NCBI GenBank assembly: GCA_024653325.1
Contig: JANLFX010000023.1
Coordinates: 1-40,100, forward strand
Reading direction: 5' to 3'
Origin: Anaerolineae bacterium
GTDB taxonomy: Bacteria; Chloroflexota; Anaerolineae; JACIWR01
DNA length: 40,100 bases
Part shown: positions 23,759 to 31,432 of the stretch, piece after piece
Numbering within the stretch: the first letter of the stretch is position 1
Layout: each line of letters opens with the position of its first letter
Position numbers and translations under genes: made by a program
The notes under the pieces: model-generated
Told to the model about the DNA's origin: nothing
Database searches by the model: none
Seen by the model: only the letters and a program-made list of their open reading frames with translations

Positions 23759-24345
23759 GTTAACTCTACTATGGCCCTCAATGCTCGTCGCTCGGCAGGG
23801 GTCAGATCGCGCCACTGGCCAGGCTGCAGGTCACCCAAGCGCAAGGGGCCGATGCCCACCCGCACCAGGCGCAGCGTCGGATAACCGACGGCGGCGGTCA
23901 TACGTCGCACCTGGCGGTTGCGCCCCTCGTACAGCACCAGGCGCAGCCAGGCCGTGGGCACATTCTTGCGGTAACGGATAGGGACGGGGCGGGGCGGCAG
24001 GTCTGGCTCCTCGCGCAGCAATTCCACCTGGGCCGGGAGCGTCCGCCGTCCCTGGATCACTACCCCGTCGCGCAGGGCTTGCAGTGCCTCTGGGGTTGGT
24101 ACCCGTTCCACCTGGGCCAGGTAGGCGCGCGGATGCCGGTAACGCGGGTTGGTCAGGCGATGGGCCAGGTCGCCGTCGTCGGTGAGAAATAACAGGCCCT
24201 CGCTGTCCTGATCCAAACGCCCGGCGGCGTAGACTCCCGGCGGCAGGCCGAAGTCGGCCAGGGTGGGGCGGCCTTCCGCATCGGTGAACTTGCACAGCAC
24301 ACCATAGGGTTTGAACATGATCACGTAGCGATGTCGTCTGATCAA
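23755..24345 (-). CDS. rluE: 23S rRNA pseudouridine synthase, RluE-like (RsuA family)
   Basis: This enzyme isomerises uridine to pseudouridine in rRNA. It has 196 residues with the RsuA-family catalytic motif AAGRLDQDSEGLLFLTDDGD (Asp in G-R-L-D) and the C-terminal YEGRNRQVRRMTAAVGYPTLRL. It lacks the N-terminal S4 domain of RsuA and RluB. It reads most like RluE (KPYGVLCKFTDAEGRPTL; PTAWLRLVLYEGRNRQ), which in E. coli modifies the peptidyl-transferase region of 23S rRNA. The start is TTG at 24345, 5 nt after GGAGGG. The stop lies in the next gene's -35 box. Confidence 0.88.
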   Translation of the reverse strand: MIRRHRYVIMFKPYGVLCKFTDAEGRPTLADFGLPPGVYAAGRLDQDSEGLLFLTDDGDLAHRLTNPRYRHPRAYLAQVERVPTPEALQALRDGVVIQGRRTLPAQVELLREEPDLPPRPVPIRYRKNVPTAWLRLVLYEGRNRQVRRMTAAVGYPTLRLVRVGIGPLRLGDLQPGQWRDLTPAERRALRAIVELT

Positions 24346-24363
24346 TACTGCCCTCCAACGGTC

Positions 24364-24390
24364 TAGGGCGACAAGGCCGTCCGCCGCTAC
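24364..24390. repeat. GTAG-headed REP-like hairpin
   Basis: On the minus strand GTAG (24390-24387) heads a stem made of GGC-GAC paired with GTC-GCC around AAGGCC, with one bulge. It lies between the molybdenum hydroxylase stop and the pseudouridine synthase start, in a 58-nt gap. Confidence 0.5.
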
Positions 24391-24403
24391 AAGTTAATGG
24401 CGT

Positions 24404-27235
24404 CTATGTATTCGAACGCGATGGCAGTTTGATCGGCAGGGAGAAGGAGCGCAGGCCAATGGCGGCGTGCACGGCGTTGGCAATGGCCGGGGCCGTGGGA
24501 ATGGAGGTGATCTCGCCTACCCCTTTAGCGCCGAAAGGCCCGTCGGCAGCGGGATGTTCGACCAGGATGGGCACGATGCGCGGCACGTGAGTGATCCGAG
24601 GAATTTTGTAACGGGCCAGGGAATCGGAGCGGACGATGCCCTCCTCGACCTCGAATTTCTCCAGCAGGGCGTAGCCGATGCCCATCACCACCCCGCCCTC
24701 GATCTGTCCTTCCAGGGCCAGGGGATTGATGGCCCGGCCCACGTCGTGGGCGGCGATGACCTGCAATACCCGTATTTCGCCGCTTTCGGTGTTTACCTCC
24801 ACCTGGGCTGCCTGGGTAGCGAAGCCGTAGGCGAAGTGCATGTCGCCCACCTCGCCCAGGGGCACGGTGTGCGGCGGGGTGTATACGTATTCCACACGCA
24901 GCGGACGCCCCTCCGCCTGGGCCAGGGTCGCCGCCTGGGCTAGTGAGACGGCCTGGCCTCCGGGGGCGGTCACTTTCCCGTGGGCGAAGGTCAGTGTGTC
25001 CGGGGCCGCGCCCAGCTCCTCGGCAGCAGCTCCGGCCAGGGATGAGCGCACCTGTCGGGCGGCGTGGCGTACCGCGTTGCCGGTGACGAAGGTCTGCCGC
25101 GAAGCAGTGGTCGCCCCGCCGTCCAGGGTTTGGCTGGTGTCGCCCAGGATGACCTCCACGGCGGACAGGTCCACGCCCAGTTCCTCGGCAGCGATCTGGG
25201 CCACTACGCCGGCCAAGCCCTGTCCCACTTCTGCCGCCCCGGCGCGGACGATGACCCGTCCCTCGCGGGTGACCTCTACGGAAGCGCCGGCGCTGTCGGC
25301 CAGTCCTTCGCCCAGGCCCACGTTCTTGTAGGCGCAAGCCATGCCCCATCCACGGCGGATGTGCGGTGGCAGGACGATATCCTTTTCCGCCTCCTGTGCC
25401 TGGCGCATGGCCGTCTCCACGCGGTCAATGGTTTCCAACAGGCCGCAGCTTTCGCGCAGCACCTGACCGGTGGCTGTGGTGCCGCCCACGCGCAGGGCGT
25501 TGCGGCGGCGCACCTCGAAAGGTGAGAGGCCCAGCGTCTCGGCCAGGATGTCCATCTGGCTCTCGGCGGCGAAGTGGGCCTGCGGCGCGCCGAAGCCGCG
25601 GAAGGCACCGGCGGGAGGGTTGTTGGTGTGTATCGCGTAGCAGTCCACCTTTACATGAGGCACGTCGTAGGGGCCGATGGCGTGAGTGGCCACGCGGGTC
25701 ATCACCTGCTCGCCCAGGGAGGCGTAGGCTCCCGTGTCGCCGACGATTTTCACCTGCACGGCAGTCAGGCGGCCGTCGCGCTTGGCCCCGCTCTTGACGG
25801 TGATAGTCGTGGCGTGGCGTTTGGGGTGCACGCGCATGGACTCGGCGCGGGTGAGCACCAGTTTAACCGGGCGACCGGTGGCCTGGGCCAGCAGGGCGGC
25901 GTGAATCTGGGCGCAGACGTCCTCTTTGCCGCCGAACGCGCCGCCGGTGAGCATGTGCACCACCCGCACCTTTTCCACGGGCAGGGCCAGGCAGGCCGCG
26001 ATCTGTTCGCGGTCGGCGAAGGGGATTTGGGAGCCGACGTAGACGGTGACGCCGACCTCACCCCATCTCCCCCGGCCCCCCTTCCCCTCTCCGTTGCGGA
26101 GAGGGGAAGGGGGGTGCAGGGGGGTAGGGGTGAGGTCAGGCACTGCCACCGCCGCTTCTGGTTCCAGGAAGGCGTGTTCGCCCGTTGGGGTGTGATAGGT
26201 GTTTTCGATGATCACGTCGGCCTGGGCGAAGCCGATTTCCACGTCGCCGCGGCGGACTTTGGTGTAGCGCAGGATGTTGCCCTCACGGTTCTCGTGGACC
26301 AGCGGCGCGCCGGGGGCCAGGGCCTGCTCGGTGGTGGCGACCACGGGCAGCAGCTCGTATTCGACCTCGATGAGCTTCAACGCTTCCTCGGCGATGGATT
26401 CGCTTTCGGCAGCGACGATGGCGATGGCATCGCCCACGTAGCGCACTTTATCGTAGGCCAGCACCGGCCAGTCGCGGTGGATCACGCCGTGGTTCTTCTC
26501 GCCGGGCACGTCGTCGGCGGTGAGCACCGCCGCCACGCCGGGCAGTTCGCGGGCGCGGTTGACGTCCACCCGCCGCAGGCGGGCGTGGGGGTATTCGCTG
26601 CGCAGCACTTTGGCGTGCAGCATGTTCGGGAAGAAGAGGTCGGCGGTGTAGCAGGCCTGTCCGGTGGCCTTGGCCAGGGCATCCGGCTGGGGCAGGGGGC
26701 GACCGACGGTGGTCAGTGGTAGGTGTGGGGTCTGCGGGGCCGAGAGGGGTCTCTTACCCTCCCCGCGCAGTTCCGCCGCGGCGGCCTCCACCGCCTCGAT
26801 GATTTTCACGTAGCCGGTGCAGCGGCACAAGTTGCGCTCCAGGGCAGCCATGATTTCCGGGCGGGTGGGGTTGGGATTGCGGTCCAGCAGGGCCTTGGCG
26901 GCCATGATCTCCCCTGGTGTGCAGAAGCCGCACTGGATAGCCCCCCGCTCAATGAAGGCTCGCTGCAAGGGGTGCAGCTCCCCGTCGCGGGCCAGGCCCT
27001 CGATGGTCTGCACGGACTTGCCGTCGGCGCGGCGGGCCAGGTAGACGCAGGAACGTACGGCCTCGCCTTCCACGATCACCGTGCACGCTCCGCAATGTCC
27101 CTGCCCGCAGCCGTTCTTGGTGCCGATCAGGTGCAGGCGGTCGCGCAGCACCTCCAGCAGGGTGGTCCGCCGCTCGATTTCGAGTTCGTGCCATTGGCCG
27201 TTGATTTCGATACGGATGGTTTCCGTCATTGGCAT
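24404..27235 (-). CDS. Fused xanthine dehydrogenase-type molybdenum hydroxylase (2Fe-2S plus molybdopterin subunits)
   Basis: This 943-residue fusion oxidises purines, aldehydes or similar compounds by hydroxylation at Mo. Residues 1-160 carry two 2Fe-2S clusters: GCGQGHCGACTVIVEGEAVRSC and CGFCTPG...LCRCTGY. Residues 175-943 are the molybdopterin subunit, with GGAFGGKED, GAFRGFGAP and the catalytic Glu in GPFGAKGVGE. The FAD subunit usual for xanthine dehydrogenase is absent from the fusion and the window, so the electron acceptor is unclear. Residues 367-394 are encoded by an 84-bp palindromic insertion between conserved strands. Two ATGs fit AAGGAGG (27235 and 27229). The physiological substrate cannot be named. 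Confidence 0.88.
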   Translation of the reverse strand: MPMTETIRIEINGQWHELEIERRTTLLEVLRDRLHLIGTKNGCGQGHCGACTVIVEGEAVRSCVYLARRADGKSVQTIEGLARDGELHPLQRAFIERGAIQCGFCTPGEIMAAKALLDRNPNPTRPEIMAALERNLCRCTGYVKIIEAVEAAAAELRGEGKRPLSAPQTPHLPLTTVGRPLPQPDALAKATGQACYTADLFFPNMLHAKVLRSEYPHARLRRVDVNRARELPGVAAVLTADDVPGEKNHGVIHRDWPVLAYDKVRYVGDAIAIVAAESESIAEEALKLIEVEYELLPVVATTEQALAPGAPLVHENREGNILRYTKVRRGDVEIGFAQADVIIENTYHTPTGEHAFLEPEAAVAVPDLTPTPLHPPSPLRNGEGKGGRGRWGEVGVTVYVGSQIPFADREQIAACLALPVEKVRVVHMLTGGAFGGKEDVCAQIHAALLAQATGRPVKLVLTRAESMRVHPKRHATTITVKSGAKRDGRLTAVQVKIVGDTGAYASLGEQVMTRVATHAIGPYDVPHVKVDCYAIHTNNPPAGAFRGFGAPQAHFAAESQMDILAETLGLSPFEVRRRNALRVGGTTATGQVLRESCGLLETIDRVETAMRQAQEAEKDIVLPPHIRRGWGMACAYKNVGLGEGLADSAGASVEVTREGRVIVRAGAAEVGQGLAGVVAQIAAEELGVDLSAVEVILGDTSQTLDGGATTASRQTFVTGNAVRHAARQVRSSLAGAAAEELGAAPDTLTFAHGKVTAPGGQAVSLAQAATLAQAEGRPLRVEYVYTPPHTVPLGEVGDMHFAYGFATQAAQVEVNTESGEIRVLQVIAAHDVGRAINPLALEGQIEGGVVMGIGYALLEKFEVEEGIVRSDSLARYKIPRITHVPRIVPILVEHPAADGPFGAKGVGEITSIPTAPAIANAVHAAIGLRSFSLPIKLPSRSNT
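26054..26137. repeat. 84-bp palindromic element inserted in frame in the molybdenum hydroxylase
   Basis: Outer arms GACCTCACCCC (26054-26064) and GGGGTGAGGTC (26127-26137) enclose an inner perfect stem of 18 bp, CCCCCCTTCCCCTCTCCG, with a TTG loop centred on 26095. The length is 28 codons, so the frame is kept. The encoded peptide contains LTPTPLHPPSPLRNGEGKGG, unrelated to the family. It lies in a loop between EPEAAVAVP and VTVYVGSQ. Confidence 0.85.
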
Positions 27236-27244
27236 TGACCTCCT

Positions 27245-27297
27245 TGTAACACGGGCTTCAGCCCGTGCACCCGTCGCAGGCTGAAGCCTGCGTTACA
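27245..27297. repeat. Paired REP hairpins 3' of the RAYT gene
   Basis: The unit is bounded by TGTAAC (27245-27250) and its complement GTTACA (27292-27297). It contains two hairpins: CACGGGC-TTCA-GCCCGTG (27250-27267) and CGCAGGC-TGAA-GCCTGCG (27275-27292). Each strand therefore reads GTAAC plus a 7-bp stem with a TTCA loop, in opposite orientation, as in paired REPs. The RAYT stop TAA is part of the second hairpin's head. Confidence 0.8.
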
Positions 27298-27952
27298 TTG
27301 CGCAATAGGTAAAGGCCCAATCGTCTGCATTTTCTACCAGCCCGGCTTTGACAGGGTTGTTGATAATATAGGCGACGATGCGCTCCAATTCTTTTCTATC
27401 TCGGACCACATGGTCGTAACTTTCCGGGGTCCAAAATGATCCACTGCGTCCTAAAGCCTCATTACAAAATCGCGCCGTACGGCCTTTGAGCAGGCGCAGG
27501 GCGTGGTTCAAAGAAGTACAGCGTTGGCCTGAAGCCGGGCGCGGTGGTTCAGGGATGCCTTGCATGTCAACCAGCAGATGAACATGGTTGCTCATGATGC
27601 AATATGCCAACAAGGCGTAATATGTCGGATGCAGAGCGTGGATTTCGCGGGCAACGATGTTCGCCAGACGCGGGTCGGCGAGCCAGCAAGGGCCGTTGGC
27701 GGCTTTGTCGAGAACGGCATCGTAACGGGCAAAGATTTTCTTCTGGAGCCTGTGACGTTCCTCATCCAGGGATTGACCTTGAAGACGCTGACTCAGCAAG
27801 CGCTCCTCTTGTTCATACTCCTGTCGCAGGCGTTCGAGAAACTGGCGCGGCAGACTTCCCGCCAGGCGGAAGGTGACAAAGTATGTGGCATCAGGCGGGT
27901 GATAGTGTGGTAAGTTACGGCGATAGAAGACATCGGTCATGGTATGTAGCAT
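27293..27952 (-). mobile_element. REP-associated tyrosine transposase (RAYT, Y1 HUH family)
   Basis: This is a single-domain HUH endonuclease of the IS200/IS605-related Y1 family that domesticated RAYT proteins belong to. Of 219 residues, YRRNLPHYHPPDATYFVTFRL is the typical opening. YCIMSNHVHLLV holds the H-x-H metal pair, and the C-terminal ESYDHVVRDRKELERIVAYI contains the Tyr expected to attack DNA, then NPVKAGLV. It is full length compared with relatives. Both flanks carry REP-like hairpins with TTCA loops, and a 24-bp identical segment occurs on each side (27265-27288 and 27991-28014). RAYTs are thought to mobilise REPs rather than themselves. An in-frame ATG four codons later (MTDVFY) is an equally good start. 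Confidence 0.92.
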
Positions 27953-27958
27953 TCCGCT

Positions 27959-28014
27959 TGCAGGCTGAAGCCTGCATTACACCTACGCCTGTGCACCCGT
28001 CGCAGGCTGAAGCC
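27959..28014. repeat. REP hairpins 5' of the RAYT gene
   Basis: TGCAGGC-TGAA-GCCTGCA (27959-27976) is a perfect 7-bp stem whose minus strand reads GTAA-T plus a TTCA loop hairpin. After CACCTACGCCT comes a second, incomplete REP (28001-28014) inside the 24-bp block that is identical to 27265-27288 on the other side of the RAYT. Confidence 0.8.
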
Positions 28015-28026
28015 ATGTGTGAAGTG

Positions 28027-28129
28027 GGTCAGCCGATTAAGCCGATTGAGCGGATGGGGTCAGCCGATGTATCCGATTCAGCGGATAGGGTAAGCGGCAT
28101 ATCGGCTCAATCCGTTTAATCGGCTGACC
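28027..28129. repeat. 103-bp element with 24-bp terminal inverted repeats, built of GCCGATT words
   Basis: The left arm (28027-28050, GGTCAGCCGATTAAG...) and right arm (28106-28129, ...TTTAATCGGCTGACC) are complementary at 22 of 24 positions. The interior is made of further CAGCCGAT, GCGGAT and ATCGGCT words. There is no open frame of significance. It is far too short for an autonomous element. It could be a MITE-like unit or a folded-back repeat word. Confidence 0.75.
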
Positions 28130-28172
28130 GAAAGGACGAGGTAGGCTTGGTTGCAGGCCTTTGCCCTTCGTA

Positions 28173-28766
28173 TTAACGGACAGGTTTACACCTCCCTCTT
28201 TGCTTATGATAGGGTTCGCCATGTATACCTGGTTCAAAATTGGCCTCAAGCCAATTCAGGAAATCCCTCACAGTGTCAAGGTCATGTTCACACTTACATC
28301 CTTGCCTTCTCCATATAAGCTCTCTGTATTCTGGCGGGATCTCTATTGCTCTATCGCCAAAATAATAGAAAAGCTCGGCAATGAAAACGTACGGGTGTTT
28401 TAGGTCTTGCTCTACCTGTTCTGGTGTGCAGTGATAAATTGAGGGGTGTTGTTTCCATATCCCCGCGTCGTCTTTATAATACATGTTATCTCCACAACGC
28501 TGACGCCAAGTTCCATCAATAATCGGTTTCTTTTGTTCAAACCTTGGATCATTGTAGTAGTGTTCAAAAGGTAATACTTCGGACACTTGCATTGCGAAAA
28601 CAAGTCTATTACCTCTATTGATAGCTGTTATGCCGATGAACCAGTCTCCTTTCTGAGCCCGAATGCCCATGTGGTTGGGTGTGCAAACGGCGAGTGTGCA
28701 GTAGCCCCAGAAAGGATTGGGAGCAAGGCCCGTGTCAGATTTGACCACGTAAGAACATAATCTCAT
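28173..28766 (-). CDS. Nmad2-domain (nucleotide modification associated) protein
   Basis: The 197 residues match the Nmad2 pattern as I know it: Y-V-V-x-x-D-x-G-x-A-P-N-P-F-x-G-Y-C-T-L-A-x-C-x-P, then the GDWFIGI strand, LVFAMQVSEVL-x-F-E-x-Y-Y-N-D-P-R-F, and a late I-A-E-x-F-Y-Y-F-G-D motif. Such domains were defined next to systems for modified DNA bases, and their biochemical role is not established. The ATG at 28766 follows GAGGAGAAGG. A longer frame from 28793 has no support. The gene is visibly richer in A and T than its neighbours, which suggests recent acquisition. It is flanked by the 103-bp inverted-repeat element and by a GTAG hairpin array. Confidence 0.68.
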   Translation of the reverse strand: MRLCSYVVKSDTGLAPNPFWGYCTLAVCTPNHMGIRAQKGDWFIGITAINRGNRLVFAMQVSEVLPFEHYYNDPRFEQKKPIIDGTWRQRCGDNMYYKDDAGIWKQHPSIYHCTPEQVEQDLKHPYVFIAELFYYFGDRAIEIPPEYRELIWRRQGCKCEHDLDTVRDFLNWLEANFEPGIHGEPYHKQRGRCKPVR

Positions 28767-28886
28767 CTTCCTTCTCCTCAATGTTACTGGCACCGATTAC
28801 AGATGTGAGGAGCTTATGTCTTCCTTCACTTTTCCCCCTCCTCCCACCACGTGTGCCGGGGTCCTGTAGCTGAGGGGCACAGGGCT

Positions 28887-29001
28887 GGCGCGGAACAGAA
28901 TCCGCGCCTACCTCCTACTGCGCCTTTCCCGTAGCCGCGCTTTCTATAGCGCGGGCTTTCCTACCAGGCGGGCGTGTCGTAGGATGGGTTGTCAACCCGT
29001 C
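28887..29001. repeat. Array of three GTAG-headed hairpins with unrelated stems
   Basis: Hairpin 1 (28887-28911, minus strand) is GTAG overlapping GGCGCGGA-TTCTGT-TCCGCGCC. Hairpin 2 (28931-28954, plus) is GTAG then CCGCGCT-TTCTAT-AGCGCGG. Hairpin 3 (28979-29001, plus) is GTAG then GATGGGTT-GTC-AACCCGTC. Stem sequences differ but the GTAG head and spacing are shared. The TGA stop of the helicase gene (28992-28994) begins in the loop of hairpin 3. Confidence 0.8.
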
Positions 29002-31409
29002 TTACCCTCCCACCACGTGTGCAAGGCGATGAAGGGCACGGCGGGCTGGGCCGGATTCTTGGGCCGTCCCGTGTTCCAGGTGATGATCAACTCCTTGCGG
29101 GCACGGGTGATGCCCACGTACAGCAATCGCAGGCGCTCGGCGGTGTAGTCGTGCCGGGCGCGAAGGGTGGCCTCGCCCTCGGTGTAGTTTCCGGCCTCGC
29201 CATTGGTCAGAATATTTAACTGGGCTAGCGCTTCCTCCACCAGGTTGAGATTGTCGCGGACGAACCACTTTTCGGCGATGTAGTTATCGTGGGGCAAGGC
29301 GGAGGGGAAGTCGTAGTTGTTCACCGACATCAGGTACACCCGGTCCCACTCCAGGCCCTTGGCTTTGTGCATGGTGGCCACTACCACCTGCCCGCGGTGT
29401 TGGTCGGGGTCGAAGCCGGTGTCCTCTTCGTCGAAGCCCAGGAAGCGGCGCTGGTTGCGGGCGATGGTGGCCAGCTCTTCGACCAATTCCGGCAAGCGCC
29501 AATCAGGGTGGTCATCACTGGCCGCGCGCAAAGCGACGGCCAGTTTGTGGGCCAGGGCCAGGTCCGTTGCCTCGTGGAAGAGGTCCTGGGCCAGGGTGAG
29601 GATGAGCTGGTCAATGGGCAGAACGACCGCCTCCTGCCAGCGGCGCATCAGGTCGCGGAATTCGGCCAGTAGGGGCGAACCCTCGCGGTCGCCCGTCTGG
29701 TCAGGTGCAAGACCTGCCCCTGCGTGGTCAGGCGCGAGGCCTGCCCCTACGTGGGCGGGCGCGAGGCCTGCCCCTACGTGGGCGGGCGCGAGGCCTGCCC
29801 CTACGTGGTCAGGCGCGAGGCCTGCCCCTACGTGGTCAGGCGCGAGGCCTGCCCCTACGTGGGCCAGCCAATCGCGGTCCAGGCGGGGCCAGAGGTAATC
29901 CTCCACCCGCGGACAGCGGCTCAGCAGCTTGGCGAGGTTGGCCGTGCGTTCGGCCAGCTCCGGGTCGTCCCGGTCGGCGCGACGCCACGCGCGAAAGGCC
30001 GCGGCCAGCTTCTTGGACGAGCCAGGGTCGGCCAGGGCACGCAGCACGTTGGCCAGCACGCCGGCCACCTCGCGGGTAGAGGTGGTGCTGCGTAGGAGCT
30101 CCACGTAATCAATGCCTGCCGCCTTCAGCGCGCGGGTGACCTCGAAGCCGCGTTTGTTGCGCGGCACCAGCACGGCCACCGTGGAATCGGGGTGCTCGGG
30201 TAGCCAGCGGGCCAGGGAGTCCACCACGGCCTTGATCTCGGCGTCGGGGGTGAATTTGCGAGCCACCAGGCGCACCGCCGCCGGATTGTCCGGCGGGTTG
30301 GGTTGCGGGTCGCCAGGGAGGGTGGGCTGGATGTGCTGCTGGCGGAAGGCGTTCCGCGCGATCTCGCTGGGATGCTCGTTCACCGTCCAGTCCACCAGAT
30401 AGTTGGCCAGGGCGATGATGCTGGGCTGGGAGCGGCCCGAATCGGGCATGGTGATGGATTTCACGTCCGGTTGATTGAGGAACTCGCGCAGAAAGCGGGG
30501 ATCGGCCGTGGTGAAGGTCTCGTAGATGGCCTGGTTGGGGTCGCCGACGCGCACCCAGTTGCCGTCCGGCCCGACCAGGCGGCGCAGTATTTCCTCCTGG
30601 AGCTGGCTGCTGTCCTGGGCCTCGTCCTCCAGGATGTAGGGCCAGCGGTGACGGAGGCGGGCGCAGAAGTCGGGGTCCAGTTCCAGGGCGCGGAGGGCCA
30701 GGCGGATGAGGTCATCGAAGTCCACGCCGCCACGGTAGGCCAGGCCACGCTGGTAATCCAGGTAGATTTCCGCTCCCATGCGGGCCAGGGGCAGGTCATC
30801 GGGGTACTCCTGCAGGCTGGCCAGCAGGTACTCCGGGCCAAGTTGCAGGTCCTTGGCCCGTTTGATGAAGGCCGCGGCGATTTCGATGGCCAGTTCCGGC
30901 CAGTCGCGGTCGCGGATGCGGCGTAACATGCCTTCGCTGAACTCGTCGGCGGTGAGAAAGTCGAGCAGGGCGTCGGGATGGGTGTGCAGCCAGGCCCAGA
31001 CGGCGTCCTCCAGAATCTGGCGGGCTTCGCGCTCGTCCACAATCTGGAAATCGTCGGCCAGTCCGACCAGGCCGGGCCGTTCGCGGACGATGTCGTGGGC
31101 CAGGCCGTGCAGGGTGCGCACCCGATAGCCGAAGCGGGGCAGCAATCCCCGTTCCCGCGTCAGGAAAATGGCGATGCGGCTGGCGAAGTTGCCCACGGCG
31201 GAGTTGACCAGGGTGACGATGAGCACTTCCTGGTCGTCATCAATGGCCTCGTCCACCAGGCGGGCGGCCAGGGCGGAGAGGACGTGAGTCTTGCCGCTGC
31301 CGGGCACGGCGGAGACGCCCATTTTACCGCCGGCGTAGGACAGTATTTCTTTCTGGGCCAGGCGTGGTATTAGTTGTTTGGTGGTTTGGTGGTTTGGTGG
31401 TTTGGTCAT
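28992..31409 (-). CDS. UvrD/Rep-type superfamily 1 helicase with internal 27-bp repeat array
   Basis: This 805-residue ATP-dependent DNA helicase has motif I VPGSGKTHVL near residue 36, Ia TLVNSAVGNFASRI, II ILEDEAQDSS, III VGDPNQAIYETFT, IV region AVLVPRNKRG, V VATMHKAKGLEWDRVYL and VI LRLLYVGITRARKELIITW, so it should be active. No nuclease domain or Cys cluster is seen after motif VI. Residues 517-570 are six copies of HVGAGLAPD-type units encoded by 27-bp DNA repeats in the linker before motif V. The first 12 residues (MTKPPNHQTTKQ) and the last three plus stop are also repeat-encoded. The gene lies 6 nt after its AddB-like partner, and the two probably form one machine. Confidence 0.9.
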   Translation of the reverse strand: MTKPPNHQTTKQLIPRLAQKEILSYAGGKMGVSAVPGSGKTHVLSALAARLVDEAIDDDQEVLIVTLVNSAVGNFASRIAIFLTRERGLLPRFGYRVRTLHGLAHDIVRERPGLVGLADDFQIVDEREARQILEDAVWAWLHTHPDALLDFLTADEFSEGMLRRIRDRDWPELAIEIAAAFIKRAKDLQLGPEYLLASLQEYPDDLPLARMGAEIYLDYQRGLAYRGGVDFDDLIRLALRALELDPDFCARLRHRWPYILEDEAQDSSQLQEEILRRLVGPDGNWVRVGDPNQAIYETFTTADPRFLREFLNQPDVKSITMPDSGRSQPSIIALANYLVDWTVNEHPSEIARNAFRQQHIQPTLPGDPQPNPPDNPAAVRLVARKFTPDAEIKAVVDSLARWLPEHPDSTVAVLVPRNKRGFEVTRALKAAGIDYVELLRSTTSTREVAGVLANVLRALADPGSSKKLAAAFRAWRRADRDDPELAERTANLAKLLSRCPRVEDYLWPRLDRDWLAHVGAGLAPDHVGAGLAPDHVGAGLAPAHVGAGLAPAHVGAGLAPDHAGAGLAPDQTGDREGSPLLAEFRDLMRRWQEAVVLPIDQLILTLAQDLFHEATDLALAHKLAVALRAASDDHPDWRLPELVEELATIARNQRRFLGFDEEDTGFDPDQHRGQVVVATMHKAKGLEWDRVYLMSVNNYDFPSALPHDNYIAEKWFVRDNLNLVEEALAQLNILTNGEAGNYTEGEATLRARHDYTAERLRLLYVGITRARKELIITWNTGRPKNPAQPAVPFIALHTWWEGKTG
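29699..29860. repeat. Six tandem 27-bp units inside the helicase gene
   Basis: Six consecutive 27-bp units (starts 29699, 29726, 29753, 29780, 29807 and 29834) follow the pattern GG(T/G)C(A/G)GGCGCGAGGCCTGC + CCCTACGT. The first is the most diverged. On the minus strand each unit contains GTAG and the hairpin CAGGC-CTCGC-GCCTG. Each unit encodes nine residues, so copy-number change would preserve the frame. Confidence 0.92.
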
Positions 31410-31432
31410 GGTTATTTAGTCATTGGGATTTG
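31373..31432. repeat. Tandem TTTGGTGG octamers and CATTGGGATTTG word joining the two helicase genes
   Basis: Three TTTGGTGG octamers (31377-31400) and one TTTGGTCA are followed by a word ending CATTGGGATTTG. It resembles the word at 8094-8175. The sequence encodes the start codon and first 12 residues of the helicase and the final ANPND plus TAA of the upstream protein. It therefore constitutes the whole gene junction. Confidence 0.8.

Noticed and set aside
25574-26722. 382-residue plus-strand frame opposite the molybdenum hydroxylase
   Set aside because: It is rich in Gly, His and Val, the typical mirror of a GC-rich conserved gene. The minus strand carries clear catalytic motifs.
29699-29860. 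CRISPR array
   Set aside because: The 27-bp units are contiguous without spacers, lie inside a helicase gene, and no cas genes are near.
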